Part shown: in pieces, positions 1 to 7,728 of the stretch
Position numbering within the stretch: position 1 is the stretch's first letter
How the letters are laid out: each line of letters begins with the position of its first letter
DNA from: a virus
DNA: 31,673 nt
IMG/VR virus record: IMGVR_UViG_3300044940_000097
Span: 1 to 31,673 of that record
Direction: 5' to 3' (one strand)
The notes under the pieces: generated by a model
Seen by the model: the letters and a program-made list of their open reading frames with translations, nothing else
What the model was told of the DNA's origin: nothing
The model's database searches: none
Program-made: the position numbers and the translations under genes

Positions 1-696
1 CTTGCGAGCAACCTTGTTATACTCTTCAATACGCTCTTCAATCCTCTCAAGAAGATCGGAGTCATTGTTTGTCATGCAATGCCATCGAGCCTTGATCTTG
101 ACATCTGGCATGGCAGGATGACTAAACTCATCCTCGAAGAATCTAACCTGGCCTTCAGGCGTGGAGAGCGGCACATCAATATTAAGCTCGCTAATGCGCT
201 GCGAAATCTGATTGGCAGCGCGACATCTTGCATTCTGACATTCATCAGGAACATTATAATTGTCGCCAACGGTTAGCTGGCGCATCTTCATGACAATATA
301 CTCATAATCTACAAGCAGCATGTCCGAGCCATAGATCGCCTCAATGTCTGACTTGGACTCAAACGACCCCATACTGACCGTATGCGTCACCAGCGCCTTG
401 CGCAGCTTCTTTGAGTCGATCAAGCGCATATCGCCCATAATCAGCATGTCTCCAGCGCCACTCAGCTCCCGGATTGTCACCGTATCAACGCGCACATCCT
501 TGTAGATCACACCGCCACAAGGCAGCTTGAAGGTCGTCTCCAAGTGATCGCCCTTGAGCAAGGTGCCAGTCGGATCAATCGGATTGACCTTCTGCGACTG
601 TTGCCCTTCCCCAGCGGCGCGCATCTTGGCAAGCGCCTTCTCGCGCTCTTCTTGTGTCATCATGCTTGGATACGACTTGTTCCCATTGCCGCTCAT
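1..696 (-). CDS. Putative tail-assembly/baseplate (gp26-like) protein, 3' end cut by window edge
   Basis: The frame is open from an ATG at 696 to the left edge (232 codons, no stop), so the C-terminus is missing. An AAGAGAG purine stretch lies upstream of the ATG. The N-terminus is polar. A beta-rich block at about residues 56-90 contains LPCGGVIYKDV and VTIRELSGAGDML, a pattern I associate with T4-type baseplate/tail chaperone proteins of the gp26 family. Cysteines 152 and 158 (CQNARC) sit just before NQISQRISELNIDV. The position just downstream of the sheath and tube genes, where tail chaperones or baseplate genes are expected, supports this. The family call is from motif memory and remains tentative; that it is a real gene is much firmer. 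Confidence 0.6.
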   Translation of the reverse strand, partial: MSGNGNKSYPSMMTQEEREKALAKMRAAGEGQQSQKVNPIDPTGTLLKGDHLETTFKLPCGGVIYKDVRVDTVTIRELSGAGDMLIMGDMRLIDSKKLRKALVTHTVSMGSFESKSDIEAIYGSDMLLVDYEYIVMKMRQLTVGDNYNVPDECQNARCRAANQISQRISELNIDVPLSTPEGQVRFFEDEFSHPAMPDVKIKARWHCMTNNDSDLLERIEERIEEYNKVARK

Positions 697-774
697 CTAC
701 TACTCTCTTGGTGGTGTGTTAGGTGGCGCCATATTGGCGCGCTCCATGCCACTAAAGACTGTTCGCAGACCTCA

Positions 775-780
775 TGTCAA
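775..780 (-). promoter_or_regulatory. Sigma70-like -35 hexamer with weak -10, upstream of the gene at 696
   Basis: The minus strand reads TTGACA, a perfect -35 hexamer, at 780-775. After an 18-base spacer comes TTTAGT (4 of 6 matches to TATAAT). It lies in the 215-base gap before the gene starting at 696, downstream of the 18-bp hairpin. The hexamer is seen directly; promoter activity is inferred, and the -10 is poor. Confidence 0.35.
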
Positions 781-794
781 TAGCAAAAGCCATC

Positions 795-854
795 ACAAAG
801 CAAAGCGAGCTGACCTTCCGACTTTGCCAGCTCGCTTTGCTTTGTTTTATTTTT
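795..854. terminator. 18-bp perfect stem-loop with T-rich flank
   Basis: Arms 795-812 and 828-845 are perfect reverse complements (core CAAAGCAAAGCGAGCTG), with a 15-base loop. The T-rich flank TTTTATTTTT at 845-854 is on the plus-strand 3' side, so it reads best as a terminator of rightward, antisense transcription. On the minus-strand transcript, where the genes are, the stem is preceded by A-rich sequence and followed by only a weak U-rich stretch. It could still end or slow transcription out of the tube-like gene, or fold as a leader for the gene at 696. Confidence 0.6.
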
Positions 855-881
855 CGATATGTTTATAAAATAATTAAATTT

Positions 882-889
882 TATTTATA
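882..889 (-). promoter_or_regulatory. Candidate T4-type late promoter box TATAAATA
   Basis: The minus strand reads TATAAATA at 889-882, an exact match to the T4 late promoter -10 box. It sits in a strongly AT-rich patch (about 842-895) in the gap between the tube-like gene (stop at 912) and the gene starting at 696. The only other exact copy I found on this strand is inside a coding region (6702-6709). Whether this phage uses a gp55-like sigma factor is unknown, because no such gene is in the window. Confidence 0.4.
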
Positions 890-911
890 TCTTGAATCGT
901 GAGCATAAAGA

Positions 912-1622
912 TTAACCAGTCACCACACCAGCAAGAGCATTAAGAGTTGGCGGAAGACCTAATGAGTATTCTTCAAAGTATTCATAGTCAATCTCAAGCT
1001 CAGTCTTGGCAATTTCGCCTGAGTTTGCATCAAAGTCACTCTGTGATTTGTATCGTATCGGCACACATGAATGCAGAAGCCATAGACGAGTAGCGATTAC
1101 ATAGTTCTCATTGCCCACATTGCCCAACAGCGTCGCCACATCCGCAAGACCTCCAGCGATGGCGCCGCCCAGCGGTCCTCCCAGTGACTCACCAGCCTTC
1201 TGCGCCAGCGCCGCCGTCGCTTGACCAAAGACCGACGCATAACGGATGAACGACCCATCGGTCCCTGGCATGAGCGAGTGAATCGCCATCAGCGCAAGCG
1301 TGCGCCTATACACGCCGCGCCCATATACTGCTTGCTGTATCCACCTGTAAAACTCTTGGTCGCCAACCCTGACACCCTTGGAGAGCGTGAGCGATGACAC
1401 GCTGGCGCCCTTGATCACATGAATTGGAAAAGGAAACACACCAGACCTGATCTCTTGCACATCGGCGCTGATCTCAGGAGCCGTAGCAGACTCAAACGAT
1501 ATTTGAGGAGCCAACACCTGAAATGGAGATGGTATGATGTCTTGAATTATTGTCGATGGCGTCACATCAAATAGATGAAACCTGTGAACTTGATAAAAAT
1601 CCTGACTTCTACTTCTTGCCAT
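912..1622 (-). CDS. Tail tube-like paralogue with an Ala/Gly-rich insertion
   Basis: This 236-aa protein starts MARSRSQDFYQVHRFHL, close to the start of the tube protein encoded at 1892-2419. It ends with a block (KSQSDFDANSGEIAKTELEI) matching the tube's KPQSDVDASAGDIATAEIEF. The paralogy implies a gp19-type tube fold. Between the two conserved halves is an insertion at about residues 118-172, rich in Ala and Gly and hydrophobic (for example GGPLGGAIAGGLADVATLLG). In T4-like phages, gp19-fold relatives include baseplate-tube junction proteins such as gp54, so a tube initiator or terminator role is plausible but not shown. The start at 1622 follows the paralogue; it overlaps the preceding gene by 14 bases, and upstream GTGGTG is a weak ribosome site. 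Confidence 0.75.
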   Translation of the reverse strand: MARSRSQDFYQVHRFHLFDVTPSTIIQDIIPSPFQVLAPQISFESATAPEISADVQEIRSGVFPFPIHVIKGASVSSLTLSKGVRVGDQEFYRWIQQAVYGRGVYRRTLALMAIHSLMPGTDGSFIRYASVFGQATAALAQKAGESLGGPLGGAIAGGLADVATLLGNVGNENYVIATRLWLLHSCVPIRYKSQSDFDANSGEIAKTELEIDYEYFEEYSLGLPPTLNALAGVVTG

Positions 1623-1803
1623 GAGGCACACCACTAAACAAGAATGCGTCGATCTCTTTGATGAGCTGGCTCTTCTTGTTTATCCTGAATATGTCGTCGC
1701 GCTTGAGAGGCTTTGTGATGAGAGGAATGGTGAACGTAGCGATCCCGCTTGTCGTCGTGCCAGCCTCAATGACCTCTATTTCAACCAACGTGCGCCGCTT
1801 CAT
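1609..1803 (-). CDS. Small conserved-looking tail-region protein (64 aa)
   Basis: This 64-aa protein is not recognised. It begins MKRRTLVEIEVIEAG, is beta-prone in the first half and ends with a basic, helical segment (FRINKKSQLIKEIDAF). I place the start at 1803 because GTGGAG lies about 7 bases upstream; a longer reading to 1851 would run into the 14-bp hairpin at 1826-1860 and has no ATG. It lies between two tube-like genes and overlaps the next gene by 14 bases, so it is probably co-translated with it. A role in tube assembly is possible from position only. Confidence 0.6.
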   Translation of the reverse strand: MKRRTLVEIEVIEAGTTTSGIATFTIPLITKPLKRDDIFRINKKSQLIKEIDAFLFSGVPHGKK

Positions 1804-1825
1804 GCCATCTCCACTGCATAAGACA

Positions 1826-1860
1826 GCGCAGGACTTGCCAATAAAAGGCAAGCCCTGCGC
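1826..1860 (-). other. Intercistronic RNA hairpin between tube gene and 64-aa gene
   Basis: Arms 1826-1839 and 1847-1860 form a 14-bp stem with a 7-base loop. On the minus-strand RNA the only non-Watson-Crick position is a G-U pair; on the plus strand it would be an A-C mismatch. No T-run follows, so it is not a normal terminator. It may stabilise or process the tube mRNA, or tune expression of the downstream gene. Confidence 0.65.
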
Positions 1861-1891
1861 TTACAAGCGTCGTCAGACTCCTGACATCAGA

Positions 1892-2419
1892 TCAGGGTAT
1901 GACCAGCTCAAACGTCTCATACTCAAACTCAATCTCCGCCGTAGCGATGTCGCCCGCCGAAGCATCCACATCCGACTGCGGCTTGACGCGCAGCGGGAAG
2001 GCATTGAAGATTTTGTATCGACGAGAGAGCGACGGATCAAAGCCGCCCAAGAAGCCCTGCACCGCTGGCTTGTTCCAGACGTACAGAGACAGGTCAGCGC
2101 GGTATGTGCGGCCATCAAACACACGCAGCAGCCAGTCAAGGAAGCGCGTGTCGTTCATGACCACACCGCGCGAGAAGGTCAGCGCCGCAACCGTAGGGTA
2201 CGTGGGCTGCTTCATGGTGATGTTGGTCAGGCCATCGCGGTATTCTACGGCCTCTGTGTTCATTTCAGGTACGGTGCCGTTCATGAACCCCGCCTCTGCC
2301 TGATAACGATCTGTCGCAGGCAGCGACAGCGGATCGAAGCCAGGCTGGCCGTCGAAGTCATCCACCGCGAGGTGGAAACGGAAGTTTTGCAGAAAGTCAT
2401 TGGCTTGTGATCTTGCCAT
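1892..2419 (-). CDS. Tail tube protein (gp19-like)
   Basis: This 175-aa protein has the expected size and layout for the gp19 family of contractile tail tube proteins. It has an N-terminal beta strand FLQNFRFHLAVDDFDG, a central EAVEYRDGLTNITMKQPTY segment typical of this family, then TFSRGVVMNDTRFLDWLLRVFDG and RRYKIFNAFPLRVKPQSDVDA before a C-terminal strand. It polymerises inside the sheath to form the DNA channel. AAGAGG lies upstream of the ATG at 2419. It sits two genes after the sheath in the direction of transcription, as usual for sheath-tube pairs. A paralogue follows at 912-1622. Confidence 0.88.
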   Translation of the reverse strand: MARSQANDFLQNFRFHLAVDDFDGQPGFDPLSLPATDRYQAEAGFMNGTVPEMNTEAVEYRDGLTNITMKQPTYPTVAALTFSRGVVMNDTRFLDWLLRVFDGRTYRADLSLYVWNKPAVQGFLGGFDPSLSRRYKIFNAFPLRVKPQSDVDASAGDIATAEIEFEYETFELVIP

Positions 2420-2432
2420 TTCTTATACCTCT

Positions 2433-3161
2433 TCAGATGAGTGAGAAGTCTCCAGGTGGAGGTGTCGTCGGCGTATTCGCCTTGGATTGATGCGACCTGC
2501 GACCTGAGCCTGATGTCGTGAAGTCTTCCAAGTACTGGCGTAGCATCATGAGCGCCTGATCTATGTTGATGAAGCGCGGCTGTCGGAACACAGCACCCAT
2601 CTCAGGGAAGTGACACAGATCGTCCAGCAGGCTAACAAGTTCGTCAAACTTATCCTGAGCCTTTGGAAACTTGTGGCGCCACGCACGACCATAGCGACCG
2701 TTTCGACACAAGTTGCGGACCTCTTTTGTGCTTTCAGCTCCACTATATCCAGACTTCGCACCACTGTCTTGCTGCTTATTGTAGTGGTCAGGCAGCACAA
2801 CCTGCCGGCAATGAGCTGTCCAAAGAGTGTCCATCAAGTGATTGAACTCTTCGTCGCTCAAGGCGGTGTGGCCGATCAGTCTGACCGTGACAGGGCCAGA
2901 CAGATACTTTGTAGAGGTGCCACGCTCGGCAGCGTTGACTGCCCTTGGCGCTGGCCCTGAGTCTGACTCGCCATATGCTATCTGCACCTCCCAGCCACCA
3001 GGTTGTATCTTGGCGTCTGGATTGTAGTCAGCGGTGAGCTGATCAAATAGCGAGTATTCCAAAGGGCCAGCAGATGGTGTGCCGAGCTGCTGGCGCCGAT
3101 CCCGCGTTGCCCCCTTGAAGCCAAGCAACGCTTCATCGATCTGTGTCAGCAGTTCGCGCAT
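2433..3161 (-). CDS. Unknown tail-region protein between sheath and tube
   Basis: This 242-aa protein is not recognised. Its ATG overlaps the sheath stop codon (TGATG at 3161), so the two are probably translationally coupled. The sequence is mixed alpha/beta with a helical first 20 residues. A middle segment reads GGWEVQIAYGESDSG then TVRLIGHTALSDEEFNHLMDT, and the C-terminus is disordered and Pro/Ser/Thr-rich (TPTTPPPG). The early part has the look of small phage tail or head-tail proteins, but I cannot name a family. Position suggests a structural or assembly role in the tail. Confidence 0.65.
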   Translation of the reverse strand: MRELLTQIDEALLGFKGATRDRRQQLGTPSAGPLEYSLFDQLTADYNPDAKIQPGGWEVQIAYGESDSGPAPRAVNAAERGTSTKYLSGPVTVRLIGHTALSDEEFNHLMDTLWTAHCRQVVLPDHYNKQQDSGAKSGYSGAESTKEVRNLCRNGRYGRAWRHKFPKAQDKFDELVSLLDDLCHFPEMGAVFRQPRFINIDQALMMLRQYLEDFTTSGSGRRSHQSKANTPTTPPPGDFSLI

Positions 3162-5797
3162 CAGGTGCCTCCATCGCGGAGCTGGCGATGCTGGAGAATG
3201 ATGAACTCGGCAGGCTTGAAGGTCGCCACGCCATAATCCACGATCAGCTCGCCCGCCTCCACAACTGCTGTGGGGTTATTGCGCCCGTCGATCTGCACAA
3301 AGAACGCCTCGTCCTCCGAGTTACCCTTGTACAAGCCCTCGATGTAGCCACGGCGCAGGAATTGGCGAATCTGCTCCGAGAGACGCGCCCACAGGACAGG
3401 TCCGTTATTCTCAAAGACCGCCCACCAGACCGACCGTTGCACGCTGACAGAGGTGTAGTCAATCGTGCGGCGATTGGACAGGTAGCGATACGACCCGCCG
3501 ACCTGCAACGTGCGCCCGCCCCAGACGCAGCGCGGCTGGTTAGGCGGCTGCCAAAGCGCGTTGATGTTGACGCCCGTGAGGCGGCCAACCTCTTCCTTTG
3601 ACAGATTGCGCTCGTAGTCAAGGATACCGTTGAGCAGGCCATAGGTGATGCCCGCTGGCGTCTGCCCGACATTCTTGAGCGCATCAGTACGAGCGATCAC
3701 ACCTGCGACATGACCATGCGGCGGGATCGTGATCGCGCGACCGTTGAGGGGGTTTGTGACCTTGACCCAAGGATAGTACATCGCCCCACGATCCGAGATC
3801 GATGCCAACGTGCGCTGCTTGTAGTTGATCGCCTGAGAGACGCTTGCGCCTTGAGGCGGCGACACAAGCACGATGCTGTTTTGGCGCGCCTCCGCATAGG
3901 CAATAGTCGCTGCCTCAGCGAGCCTATCCCCAGCAAAGTCCGGCACCGCGAAGATCAGCAGATCGTCAATGTCCTCAAACGCATAGATGCCGCGCTTGCT
4001 ACCCTTGAGCGCAATGTCAGTCACGTTGGAGCGCGTCACTGCCGCGCCATCGTTACCGCCAGTGAGGCTGCTGACGACGCTGCTCTCCTTTGTGGAGTGA
4101 AACGCAGCCAAGTTGATCTCATTGAGGTTGTCAGGAGCAACGCTCGGCGTAAAGATCAACCGACCCGTCCTATAGTCCACCGTCGCAGTCGAGCCAACGT
4201 CCACATCGCCAATCAACTGACCAGATCCGTCGTCAGTGATCGTGCGCGGGATGCCGCCCGACGAGTATGTGATCTTAATGCTCGTCGGCACAACAGGGCC
4301 GAAGTAGCCAGGGATCTGCGCAACCGTCTGGCGCACCGTACCGTTACCCACATCCAGCAGGACGAACGAGGATGCCTTGCCAGCCAGCGCCGTTGGCAGA
4401 CCAGCGGATGAAGGCGCGGACATCTCAATCAGCGCCGACCCGGTGTATTGATCGTTCAGAACCGCCGCGATGTGGCGCGTGTCCGCCACATCGTCCAGCG
4501 TGATATTCTCAAACGCCTCGACCACCACAGGCTTGCCCTGCGAGTCCTTCTCGCGCACGAACACGTTGTAGCGAGTGTAGTTACCAGTCTTCGCATCCAA
4601 GTAGTTTGGATCAGGCACGATCTCAAGCGACAGGTCGTCGCCGCTGACACCCTCATTGCGCGCGACATGCTTCTGCACGCGCGCATCAAAGGCCACATAG
4701 ATCGGATTACCAGCCGTCGTCACCGCCACAGATGTGAAGTTCAGGATACCCGCTTTAGCATCAAGCGTGCCTGTACCAGCAGGGCCAGTGATCACACCGT
4801 CCTCATCCGAGGTGGATACCAAGAATGTCTTGTAGGCGTATGCGATGCTAATAGAGGCATCTGCAACTGGCGGATTGGCCGTGATGACCAGCTCAAACTC
4901 GCCAGTGACAATGTTGAGGTTGCCAGTAGCGTCGCCAGTGAAGGCGTTACCCACGTCCAGCGTGGCAGTGCGCGGCGTCGCCGTGGCATCCACCCACGAC
5001 ACCTGAACGGAGGGATTGACGATATGCTTGTTTGCCAAACGCCCAGCATACACACGCTGGCCAGACACGCCAGTCGCCATAACCTCCGCAGCCACGAAGG
5101 TAGCAGGCTCGTAGTCGTAGGTCATCGTGACGTTGCCCGCCGTCACATCCGCCAAGCCCCAAGAGATGGAGATTGCGCCAGTGTAGTAGTTAATCGTACC
5201 AGTGGCAGTACCAAGACCCGTCAGGTTGCCGCTACCATCATCAGTCAACGTCTGCGGCGTGGCGATACCATCCACATAGTTGATGGTGACGCTGCCCGGC
5301 ACAATACTTACCTTATCAGCGGTAAACGCCTGCGTGCCGGATGCCGGCACAGCGGCGCCAAGTATCTCACCTACCACTGCGATGTCGTCTGTGAAGTACA
5401 GGCTAAACGTATCAGCAACGATGTCCTCCACGCCCAAGTCAACACCCGTGAGCGTATTCACACCGGCCACGGTGTTCCCTTGGGAATCGTCCACAGTCTT
5501 ACTGGCGAAGTAGCCCTCAGACTTGGCAGCACCCGCGCCGACGACGCGCACGATGTAGGCGTTACCGCCATCGTTTGCGTAGTATTGGCGCAGCGTGAGA
5601 GGACCAAAGCTCAGATCTGTATCCTCACCGAAGACCTTGAAGGCATCACCAAGCGACGACACAAGCACTGGTGTGTTCACTGGACCCTTCTTGAACGAGC
5701 TGACCAGCGCCAAGTTTGCTGTGGAGACACCAGCCGTAAAGCGCGGCGCCTCATCGATCTCACGGCGATATACGCCAGGGTAAGTATAGCCAGGCAT
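3161..5797 (-). CDS. Contractile tail sheath protein with beta-domain insertions (gp18-like)
   Basis: This 878-aa protein has the sheath N-terminus (MPGYTYPGVYRREIDEAPR, then DAFKVFGEDTDLSFGPLTLRQYYANDGGNAYIVRV at residues 51-85). The conserved sheath C-terminal half spans about 640-875: SPPQGASV, YYPWVKVTNPLNG, PPHGHVAGVIARTD, NALWQPPNQPRCVWGGRTL, and VFENNGPVLWARLSEQIRQFL. It forms the contracting outer tail layer. It is longer than T4 gp18 (659 aa). The extra length lies in beta-rich inserts at about residues 155-235, 255-325, 330-372 and 495-570, which share a DDGSG-x-L-x-G then TG-x-I-x-Y-x-TG pattern. AGGAGG precedes the ATG closely. Confidence 0.93.
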   Translation of the reverse strand: MPGYTYPGVYRREIDEAPRFTAGVSTANLALVSSFKKGPVNTPVLVSSLGDAFKVFGEDTDLSFGPLTLRQYYANDGGNAYIVRVVGAGAAKSEGYFASKTVDDSQGNTVAGVNTLTGVDLGVEDIVADTFSLYFTDDIAVVGEILGAAVPASGTQAFTADKVSIVPGSVTINYVDGIATPQTLTDDGSGNLTGLGTATGTINYYTGAISISWGLADVTAGNVTMTYDYEPATFVAAEVMATGVSGQRVYAGRLANKHIVNPSVQVSWVDATATPRTATLDVGNAFTGDATGNLNIVTGEFELVITANPPVADASISIAYAYKTFLVSTSDEDGVITGPAGTGTLDAKAGILNFTSVAVTTAGNPIYVAFDARVQKHVARNEGVSGDDLSLEIVPDPNYLDAKTGNYTRYNVFVREKDSQGKPVVVEAFENITLDDVADTRHIAAVLNDQYTGSALIEMSAPSSAGLPTALAGKASSFVLLDVGNGTVRQTVAQIPGYFGPVVPTSIKITYSSGGIPRTITDDGSGQLIGDVDVGSTATVDYRTGRLIFTPSVAPDNLNEINLAAFHSTKESSVVSSLTGGNDGAAVTRSNVTDIALKGSKRGIYAFEDIDDLLIFAVPDFAGDRLAEAATIAYAEARQNSIVLVSPPQGASVSQAINYKQRTLASISDRGAMYYPWVKVTNPLNGRAITIPPHGHVAGVIARTDALKNVGQTPAGITYGLLNGILDYERNLSKEEVGRLTGVNINALWQPPNQPRCVWGGRTLQVGGSYRYLSNRRTIDYTSVSVQRSVWWAVFENNGPVLWARLSEQIRQFLRRGYIEGLYKGNSEDEAFFVQIDGRNNPTAVVEAGELIVDYGVATFKPAEFIILQHRQLRDGGT

Positions 5798-5807
5798 CGT
5801 GCCTCCT

Positions 5808-6260
5808 CTATTTCGTCAGGTAGTCCCTAGCAACCTTTGCGACCTTTCCAGCATGTGTTTTGGTTACACCGCATAGCGCCGCGATGTCTTCCACACTAAG
5901 GTCTAATAGTTGCTTAACAGTCTTCACGTCGTTATCTATGAGGCTCGCTTTGTTGCGGTCGCTCAAGTCAAGCCGTTCAATGGAGTCGTCTTCCTTTTGG
6001 ATGAGCGACTGTTCGTGGTTTACCTCAATCTCAGCTACACCTTCCATTTCTTTTGTTTCAGTGGCGATTGGCGCATCGCTCGCAGGCGTGGGCGTGGGCT
6101 TGCTCTTTACGGCCTGCAAGACGCCGCGCTTGATAAGGTCCACCACCTGAGCTGTCATGCGTATGACAACAGGCTCATCCTTTGGCCGCAGGATCAGCAC
6201 CTCTCCGTTCAATAGAGTAACCTGAACGGGCTGCTGCGTTGTTCTATACTTCGTAGTCAT
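5808..6260 (-). CDS. Unknown protein with C-terminal alpha-CTD-like helix-hairpin-helix domain
   Basis: This 150-aa protein has two parts. Residues 1-50 form a small beta-rich region (VTLLNGEVLILRPKDEPVVI). A Pro/Thr and acidic linker follows. Residues 92-150 (IERLDLSDRNKASLIDNDV, then TVKQLLDLSVEDIAALCGV) line up by eye with the RNA polymerase alpha-subunit C-terminal domain (LELTVRSANCLK ... GKKSL), a helix-hairpin-helix fold. Arg102 falls where alpha Arg265 would be. It lies directly upstream of the sheath gene with 10 bases between. It could bind nucleic acid or polymerase, or be a structural connector using the same small fold. Function is open. Confidence 0.7.
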   Translation of the reverse strand: MTTKYRTTQQPVQVTLLNGEVLILRPKDEPVVIRMTAQVVDLIKRGVLQAVKSKPTPTPASDAPIATETKEMEGVAEIEVNHEQSLIQKEDDSIERLDLSDRNKASLIDNDVKTVKQLLDLSVEDIAALCGVTKTHAGKVAKVARDYLTK

Positions 6261-6264
6261 TACT

Positions 6265-7002
6265 CTACCTTGAGTTTAGCCTTGTTATCGGCATTTTTAT
6301 GACAGACGACTCTTCATATTCCTCATAGTCGTCCTGCTCCGCCTCAACTCTGTAAGTTAACATATATCCATGATACCTGTTCAGGCTATCTATGATGCTC
6401 TTTATGTCGCTATCGCCCTCTCTGAATATGGTGAAGTAAGATGGTTCGTCTATTGTATCAAACACCTTCAGAAACTCTTTGTCAGGCAAACATCTCCTGA
6501 CATACTTACGCATCAACTGAGCTTCTTTCTCGTACCTGCTTCTTATCTCAATATCATAAGTCAATGTTATGGGTATGGCATGGTTTCGCATGACATACTT
6601 ACTATATCCAACCTTGCCCCCATAAGTAACCTCAGTAGCACTATCTGCTGGAACTCTGTACTTACGACCTGCGCGTATGGGCGTGCGGCGCTGATCATCA
6701 ATATTTATACTCTCGCTCCTCTTGATCCTTATACCTGGCAGCAAATACCTTACATAAGGGTCTTCTGGATAGTCAAAGACGACAGGCACCCGCGTTGCTG
6801 TATCATCAGCTTCCATGATGCCTGGCCCAGTAACGCCCTTTATGTGCGCCTGTCTTATAGGTGAGCCAAGCACAGCAACATTGTTAGGGTTTGGAAATGG
6901 CAGAAAGTCAGCCTTGAGCGCTTCAAATATGGCTCGATCAAAATGCTCAAGATCAAGCTCACCCCTTGGGTTGGTTACGATACCTTGAATATCCTGCTGC
7001 AT
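6265..7002 (-). CDS. Unknown neck/tail-completion region protein
   Basis: This 245-aa protein is not recognised with certainty. I choose the ATG at 7002 with GAGGGATGAT upstream; a TTG four codons earlier is less likely. The protein contains KADFLPFPNPNNVAVLGSP, a beta-rich core with IPITLTYDIEIRSRYEKEAQ, and KFLKV-like charged helices near the C-terminus (exact text CLPDKEFLKVFD), ending with the acidic run DDYEEYEESS. That core pattern resembles phage tail-terminator or neck proteins, which also have a conserved IEI-x-x strand. Placement between the head and sheath genes supports a connector role, but this is inference. Confidence 0.65.
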   Translation of the reverse strand: MQQDIQGIVTNPRGELDLEHFDRAIFEALKADFLPFPNPNNVAVLGSPIRQAHIKGVTGPGIMEADDTATRVPVVFDYPEDPYVRYLLPGIRIKRSESINIDDQRRTPIRAGRKYRVPADSATEVTYGGKVGYSKYVMRNHAIPITLTYDIEIRSRYEKEAQLMRKYVRRCLPDKEFLKVFDTIDEPSYFTIFREGDSDIKSIIDSLNRYHGYMLTYRVEAEQDDYEEYEESSVIKMPITRLNSR

Positions 7003-7003
7003 A

Positions 7004-7720
7004 TCATCCCTCAAACATGTTTATTAGTGGAGAGTTTGCCCAATCCTTCAAGATTCTCATATCCCTCTCTTCAAACTCTGGCATACTATCTTTGGATATT
7101 CTTCCATTCACCATATCATCCACCGTCTTATTTAAGACAGTTTGCCATATGCCATTCTTCATCCTATTAAACCCCTCTCGCCAACCTGGCTTGCTACCAT
7201 GCTCATCACCGAGCGCAAATTCTTTCCTTGCATGATTATAAGCAACATCATCTTGCAGGTCATATGTATCATCTGGAGATGATATTGTTGCCCCTTTATA
7301 AAATGTTCTATTTTCGTCCATGACACTTTCATACTCAAAAAGAGAACACTCTCTTGCTAAAATAAAAGCCAACTCAGCATCAAACCTTGGAAGTGTATAT
7401 GGCGTATACGGCTCCATCTCTATGATGTCTTTTAACTTGATATGCGACATCTCATCTTTGGGTACAATGTATAAAATCCTTTGACCGATTTCGCTTATCT
7501 TCGTCGGCACCTTATCAGGCTCTACGGACACTCCATAAAAAATCTTATTATCATCCCCCTTAAAATAAACAAGGTGGAGATATTTCTTCTCCACCTTTAG
7601 CAGATCACCAAAGGCGACAGCAGCTCGCTTCGCCGCCATCTCTTGTATCTTCGGCCAATGCTTTCTGATCCAAGAGATGCGCTTACGAGCCGCCGCCATG
7701 CCTTTGATTTTCAGCCGCAT
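7004..7720 (-). CDS. Unknown protein of the connector region
   Basis: This 238-aa protein is not recognised. It starts with a basic amphipathic helix (MRLKIKGMAAARKRISWIRKHW). A beta-rich middle follows (KKYLHLVYFKGDDNKIFYG), then an acidic C-terminal half with FNRMKNGIWQTVLNKTVDDM. The start is uncertain. A TTG at 7756 would overlap the upstream gene, the ATG at 7720 begins just after that gene's stop (7729), and another ATG is at 7699. None has a strong ribosome site; AAGAAG lies 11 bases before 7720. It ends 1 base before the next gene's start, so the two are likely co-translated. Confidence 0.6.
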   Translation of the reverse strand: MRLKIKGMAAARKRISWIRKHWPKIQEMAAKRAAVAFGDLLKVEKKYLHLVYFKGDDNKIFYGVSVEPDKVPTKISEIGQRILYIVPKDEMSHIKLKDIIEMEPYTPYTLPRFDAELAFILARECSLFEYESVMDENRTFYKGATISSPDDTYDLQDDVAYNHARKEFALGDEHGSKPGWREGFNRMKNGIWQTVLNKTVDDMVNGRISKDSMPEFEERDMRILKDWANSPLINMFEG

Positions 7721-7728
7721 GCCGCATA

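Noticed and set aside
697-911. Small genes within the 215-base gap
   Set aside because: Only very short frames (10-13 codons) without ribosome sites are present; the gap is better explained by promoter and hairpin elements.
4448-5830. Long open frame on the plus strand (460 codons) opposite the sheath gene
   Set aside because: It is the complement of a clearly recognised sheath gene, has no family resemblance, is rich in Arg/His as expected of such shadows, and lacks a ribosome site.
6702-6709. A second TATAAATA on the minus strand as a late promoter
   Set aside because: It lies in the middle of a coding sequence with no start site near, and is likely chance in an AT-rich stretch.
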